Source: Pseudomonadota bacterium (GTDB taxonomy: Bacteria > Pseudomonadota > Gammaproteobacteria > Steroidobacterales > Steroidobacteraceae). Taken from it: DNA of 14,423 nt. Positions 14,142-14,423 of the stretch are shown here, piece after piece; position 1 is the stretch's first letter; every line of letters begins with the position of its first letter. A program made the translations under genes and the position numbers. The stretch is taken from NCBI GenBank assembly GCA_023433515.1, contig JAEZCN010000178.1:1-14423 (forward strand). Reading direction: 5' to 3'. A model generated the notes under the pieces. The model saw only the letters and a list, made by a program, of their open reading frames with translations, did not search any database and was not told the DNA's origin.

Positions 14142-14381
14142 TGTTCCTCTCTTCTCCGGCGGCTGATGTCCGGATACCTGTTGGGGTACAGAGTGGAACA
14201 AACGCGGGACACTGGAAACCAAGGTGTTTCCGATTCGCGACGCTTATCACGCAGATCTATTGTTATGTAACCCCTTTCACGGGAACTACAGAAAAGACAG
14301 CGTTGCGATGCATGAAAGTTAGCGATACCAGCCTCACTACGCGGCCCGCGCGCGGTGTGATCCGCGCCACATTGTTAGTCA
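14142..14381. other. Non-coding stretch upstream of the small membrane protein gene
   Basis: No credible gene is seen from 14142 to the end of the window. The part around 14200-14340 is visibly richer in A and T than the genes, as expected of a promoter region, but I cannot place a convincing -10/-35 pair. Two perfect small inverted repeats are present: GGAAAC/GTTTCC (14214-14219 with 14226-14231) and GCGCGG/CCGCGC (14350-14355 with 14362-14367, loop TGTGAT). Confidence 0.55.
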
Positions 14382-14417
14382 GGTGGGGATAGTGGTGCCG
14401 GTGTAAAAAGTGGGGAT
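14382..14417 (+). repeat. 36-bp dispersed repeat, copy 4
   Basis: Plus-orientation copy, identical to copy 2 in all 36 bases and in the following TTAGCG. It lies about 13.4 kb from copy 2 in intergenic sequence and six bases from the end of the window, so what follows it is unknown. The near-perfect identity at this distance argues for active spread, gene conversion or selection on the sequence rather than local duplication. Confidence 0.95.
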
Positions 14418-14423
14418 TAGCGG

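Overview
The window is high-GC, densely packed bacterial chromosome. The order rhodanese-grxC-secB-gpsA, with a divergent envC and a nearby trmL, matches the E. coli gpmM-envC / yibN-grxC-secB-gpsA-cysE-trmL neighbourhood. This points to a high-GC gammaproteobacterium. A Steroidobacter/Nevskia/Xanthomonad-like lineage is my guess; I cannot fix the genus from sequence alone.

Layout. (1) 1-1054: an EamA-family exporter gene (64-981, +) is boxed by copies of a 36-bp repeat. Copy 1 ends two bases before its ATG. Copy 2 encodes the last residues of the protein. Copy 3 lies inverted just beyond, so copies 2 and 3 form a near-perfect 42-bp hairpin between two convergent genes. A fourth copy lies at 14382-14417, the right edge of the window. 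(2) 1055-8685: seven minus-strand genes in apparent operon order, envC, a GAF/GGDEF/EAL protein, ctpA, dedA, an SRPBCC protein, a four-TM PF04020-type protein, and an MgtC/DUF4010 membrane protein. The theme is cell envelope and division, with a c-di-GMP phosphodiesterase placed between envC and ctpA. (3) 8686-11109: a 125-bp divergent promoter region, then a plus-strand operon of a membrane-anchored rhodanese, grxC, secB and gpsA (redox and sulfur handling, protein export, phospholipid precursor synthesis). (4) 11129-12958: minus-strand pair of a periplasmic TonB-C-domain protein and trmL; trmL converges on gpsA and cysE is absent. (5) 12959-14423: a tiny divergent promoter with a 24-bp near-palindrome, a class 1B dihydroorotate dehydrogenase gene, a 52-residue single-TM protein gene on the opposite strand, and a lower-GC non-coding tail ending in repeat copy 4.

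Most of the genes are ordinary housekeeping genes. The parts that deserve attention are the repeat family and its intimate contact with the exporter gene, the symmetrical promoter between the TonB-like gene and pyrD that may give leaderless mRNAs both ways, the start codon of the GGDEF/EAL gene inside a perfect hairpin, and the small membrane protein with two TonB-box-like motifs. I see no CRISPR array, tRNA, rRNA, transposase, prophage or defence system.
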